Shown: positions 6,899-9,002 of the stretch, piece after piece
Layout: each line of letters begins with the position of its first letter
How positions within the stretch are numbered: position 1 is the stretch's first letter
NCBI GenBank assembly: GCA_039807445.1
Contig: JBDHRG010000152.1
Location: 1-9,002 of the forward strand
Source: JBDHRG01 sp039807445
GTDB taxonomy: Bacteria; Pseudomonadota; Gammaproteobacteria; Competibacterales; Competibacteraceae
Length of the DNA: 9,002 nucleotides
Direction: 5' to 3'
Translations under genes and position numbers: made by a program
The notes under the pieces: generated by a model
Database searches by the model: none
What the model saw: only the letters and a program-made list of their open reading frames with translations
Told to the model about the DNA's origin: nothing

Positions 6899-7675
6899 AT
6901 GCGCATCGATGTCGTCACGCTGTTCCCGGAGTTCATCGCCGCGCTGCTGGCCGGCGGGGTGACCGGGCGCGGCGCGGGCCGCGGGCTGTTCGAGGTGCAT
7001 ACCTGGAACCCGCGCGACTACACCCGCGACCGCCACAAGACGGTCGACGACCGGCCCTACGGCGGCGGGCCCGGGATGCTGATGAAGGTGCAGCCGCTGC
7101 GCGAGGCGATCCGCGCCGCGCGCTCGGGCGCCGGTAGCCGGGGCCGAACGATCTACCTGAGTCCGCAGGGGCGCAGGCTGGACCAGGCCGGGGTGCGCGA
7201 GCTCGCGCGCGAGCCACACCTGGTGCTGATCGCCGGGCGTTACGAAGGCATCGACGAGCGGCTGATCCAGCTCGAGGTCGACGAGGAGTGGTCGATCGGT
7301 GACTACGTGCTCTCGGGCGGTGAGCTGGCGGCGGCGGTGATCATCGACGCGGTCGCGCGGCTGGCGCCGGGGGTGCTCGGCAACGAGGCCTCGGCCGAGC
7401 AGGACTCGTTCACCGCGGGGCTGCTCGACTGCCCGCACTACACGCGGCCCGAGGCGATCGACGGCCTGCGCGTGCCACAGGTGCTGCTGAGCGGCAACCA
7501 TGCCGCGATCGCGCGCTGGCGGCTGCAGCAGGCCCTGGGGCGGACGCGCTTGCGCCGACCGGATCTGCTGGCGCGGATCCCGTTGGACAAACAGCGACAG
7601 GCGCTGCTGGACGAGTTCGTCCGGCAGCATGAACGACAGATTGAGGGCGCCGGCGCCGAGTCGTCGGATCCGTAG
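6899..7675 (+). CDS. trmD: TrmD, tRNA (guanine-N1-)-methyltransferase
   Basis: TrmD uses S-adenosylmethionine to make m1G37 next to the anticodon of several tRNAs, preventing +1 frameshifting. It is a SPOUT enzyme with a trefoil knot, acting as a dimer in the cytosol. Length is 258 aa (E. coli 255). Seen: MRIDVVTLFPE start; DDRPYGGGPGMLMK (50-63); the knot segments YLSPQGRRL (86-94), IAGRYEGIDERLI (111-123) and EEWSIGDYVLSGGELAA (129-145). R154 and catalytic D169 (SAEQDSF, 165-171) sit at the same numbers as in E. coli. LLDCPHYTRP (175-184) contacts tRNA. It starts 6 nt after the rimM stop with SD GAGGCG overlapping that stop. The C-terminal tail beyond about 248 is unconserved. Confidence 0.98.
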   Translation: MRIDVVTLFPEFIAALLAGGVTGRGAGRGLFEVHTWNPRDYTRDRHKTVDDRPYGGGPGMLMKVQPLREAIRAARSGAGSRGRTIYLSPQGRRLDQAGVRELAREPHLVLIAGRYEGIDERLIQLEVDEEWSIGDYVLSGGELAAAVIIDAVARLAPGVLGNEASAEQDSFTAGLLDCPHYTRPEAIDGLRVPQVLLSGNHAAIARWRLQQALGRTRLRRPDLLARIPLDKQRQALLDEFVRQHERQIEGAGAESSDP

Positions 7676-7687
7676 GGGAGTTGAGTC

Positions 7688-8035
7688 ATGAGCAACATCA
7701 TCGAGCAGATCGAGCGGGAACAGATCACCAGAGAGGTGCCGGACTTCGGCCCGGGCGATACCGTCGTCGTCCAGGTCAAGGTCAAGGAAGGCAACCGCGA
7801 GCGTCTGCAGGCCTTCGAGGGCGTCGTCATCGCCCGCCGCAACCGCGGCCTGAACTCGGCATTCACCGTGCGCAAGATTTCGCACGGCGAGGGCGTCGAA
7901 CGCGTGTTCCCGCTCTACAGCCCGAGCGTCGCCGAGATCACCGTCAAGCGCCGCGGCGACGTGCGCCGCGCCAAGCTGTACTACCTGCGCGGCCTCGAGG
8001 GCAAGAAGGCGCGGATCAAGGAAAAGCTGGCGTAA
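7688..8035 (+). CDS. rplS: 50S ribosomal protein L19
   Basis: L19 (115 aa, same as E. coli) lies at the 30S-50S interface. Seen: IIEQIEREQITREVPDFGPGDTV (4-26), VKVKEGNRERLQAFEGVVIARRNRGLNSAFTVRKIS (31-66, the family core split by the basic loop), GEGVERVFPLYSP (68-80) and RRGDVRRAKLYYLRGLEGKKARI (88-110). The SD AGGGGAG (7674-7680) overlaps the trmD stop and lies 7 nt before the ATG. It is the last gene of the operon: a strong intrinsic terminator begins 27 nt after the stop. Confidence 0.98.
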   Translation: MSNIIEQIEREQITREVPDFGPGDTVVVQVKVKEGNRERLQAFEGVVIARRNRGLNSAFTVRKISHGEGVERVFPLYSPSVAEITVKRRGDVRRAKLYYLRGLEGKKARIKEKLA

Positions 8036-8061
8036 GCGGCTTCCGCAGCGCCGCGTCGATA

Positions 8062-8103
8062 CCGCAAGGGCGGCCCCGCGAGGGAGCCGCCCTTCCGGTT
8101 TTT
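8062..8103 (+). terminator. Intrinsic terminator of the rpsP-rplS operon
   Basis: AAGGGCGGC (8066-8074) pairs with GCCGCCCTT (8086-8094). Inside, CCC (8075-8077) pairs with GGG (8082-8084) around a GCGA tetraloop with one bulged A; outside, CCG/CGG (8062-8064 with 8096-8098) pairs across one mismatch. TTTTT follows at 8099-8103. This is a textbook rho-independent structure. Confidence 0.9.
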
Positions 8104-8155
8104 GGCGCTGGTGCGGTAACATGGCCGCCGTTGCTGCGTTGCGGCAAAAGCTTGT

Positions 8156-8159
8156 GGAG
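8156..8159 (+). promoter_or_regulatory. Shine-Dalgarno site deciding the cysQ start
   Basis: GGAG lies 6 nt before the ATG at 8166. An in-frame ATG at 8121 has no ribosome site and would add 15 residues not expected in CysQ; TAACAT at 8117-8122 overlaps it and may instead be a -10 box. Confidence 0.65.
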
Positions 8160-8165
8160 CCCCGC

Positions 8166-8972
<807 letters not shown>

Positions 8973-9002
8973 GCGGCGGGGCCGGCGCGTTGAGCAGCAG
9001 AT

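Overview
The window looks like the chromosome of a high-GC (by eye roughly two-thirds to 70% G+C) beta- or gammaproteobacterium. The main clue is the core block ypjD / ffh-rpsP-rimM-trmD-rplS, which matches the gene order of E. coli and many relatives. I cannot name the genus.

The left third (1-3451, + strand) is accessory. It holds the 3' part of a type III-B CRISPR-Cas (Cmr) operon: the tail of cmr3, then cmr4, cmr5 and cmr6, tightly spaced with good Shine-Dalgarno sites. These genes encode backbone and cap subunits of the RNA-targeting Cmr complex. cmr2/cas10 and cmr1 would lie to the left if the locus is complete. No CRISPR array, cas1, cas2 or cas6 is visible here. A small Uma2-family PD-(D/E)XK-like nuclease gene follows cmr6 at a 50-nt gap on the same strand and may be cotranscribed.

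The right two-thirds is housekeeping. ypjD (minus strand, CcsA-like membrane protein) converges on the Uma2 gene and diverges from ffh (SRP54 protein). The ribosomal protein and tRNA modification cluster rpsP-rimM-trmD-rplS follows, closed by a strong intrinsic terminator. cysQ (3'(2'),5'-bisphosphate nucleotidase) then ends the window.

The most unusual structure is a set of three intergenic elements at 3504-3567, 4404-4458 and 5883-5988. All are built from degenerate heptamer words and fold into imperfect hairpins. Two share the word CGTGAAGCGT or its complement. They occupy every spacer on either side of ypjD and ffh, and the one at 3504-3567 marks the junction between the CRISPR region and the core genome. 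The unit TGAAGCG carries TGA, and because 7 is not a multiple of 3 an array of it stops translation in all three frames; ypjD in fact terminates inside one. No stretch over 300 bases lacks a gene.
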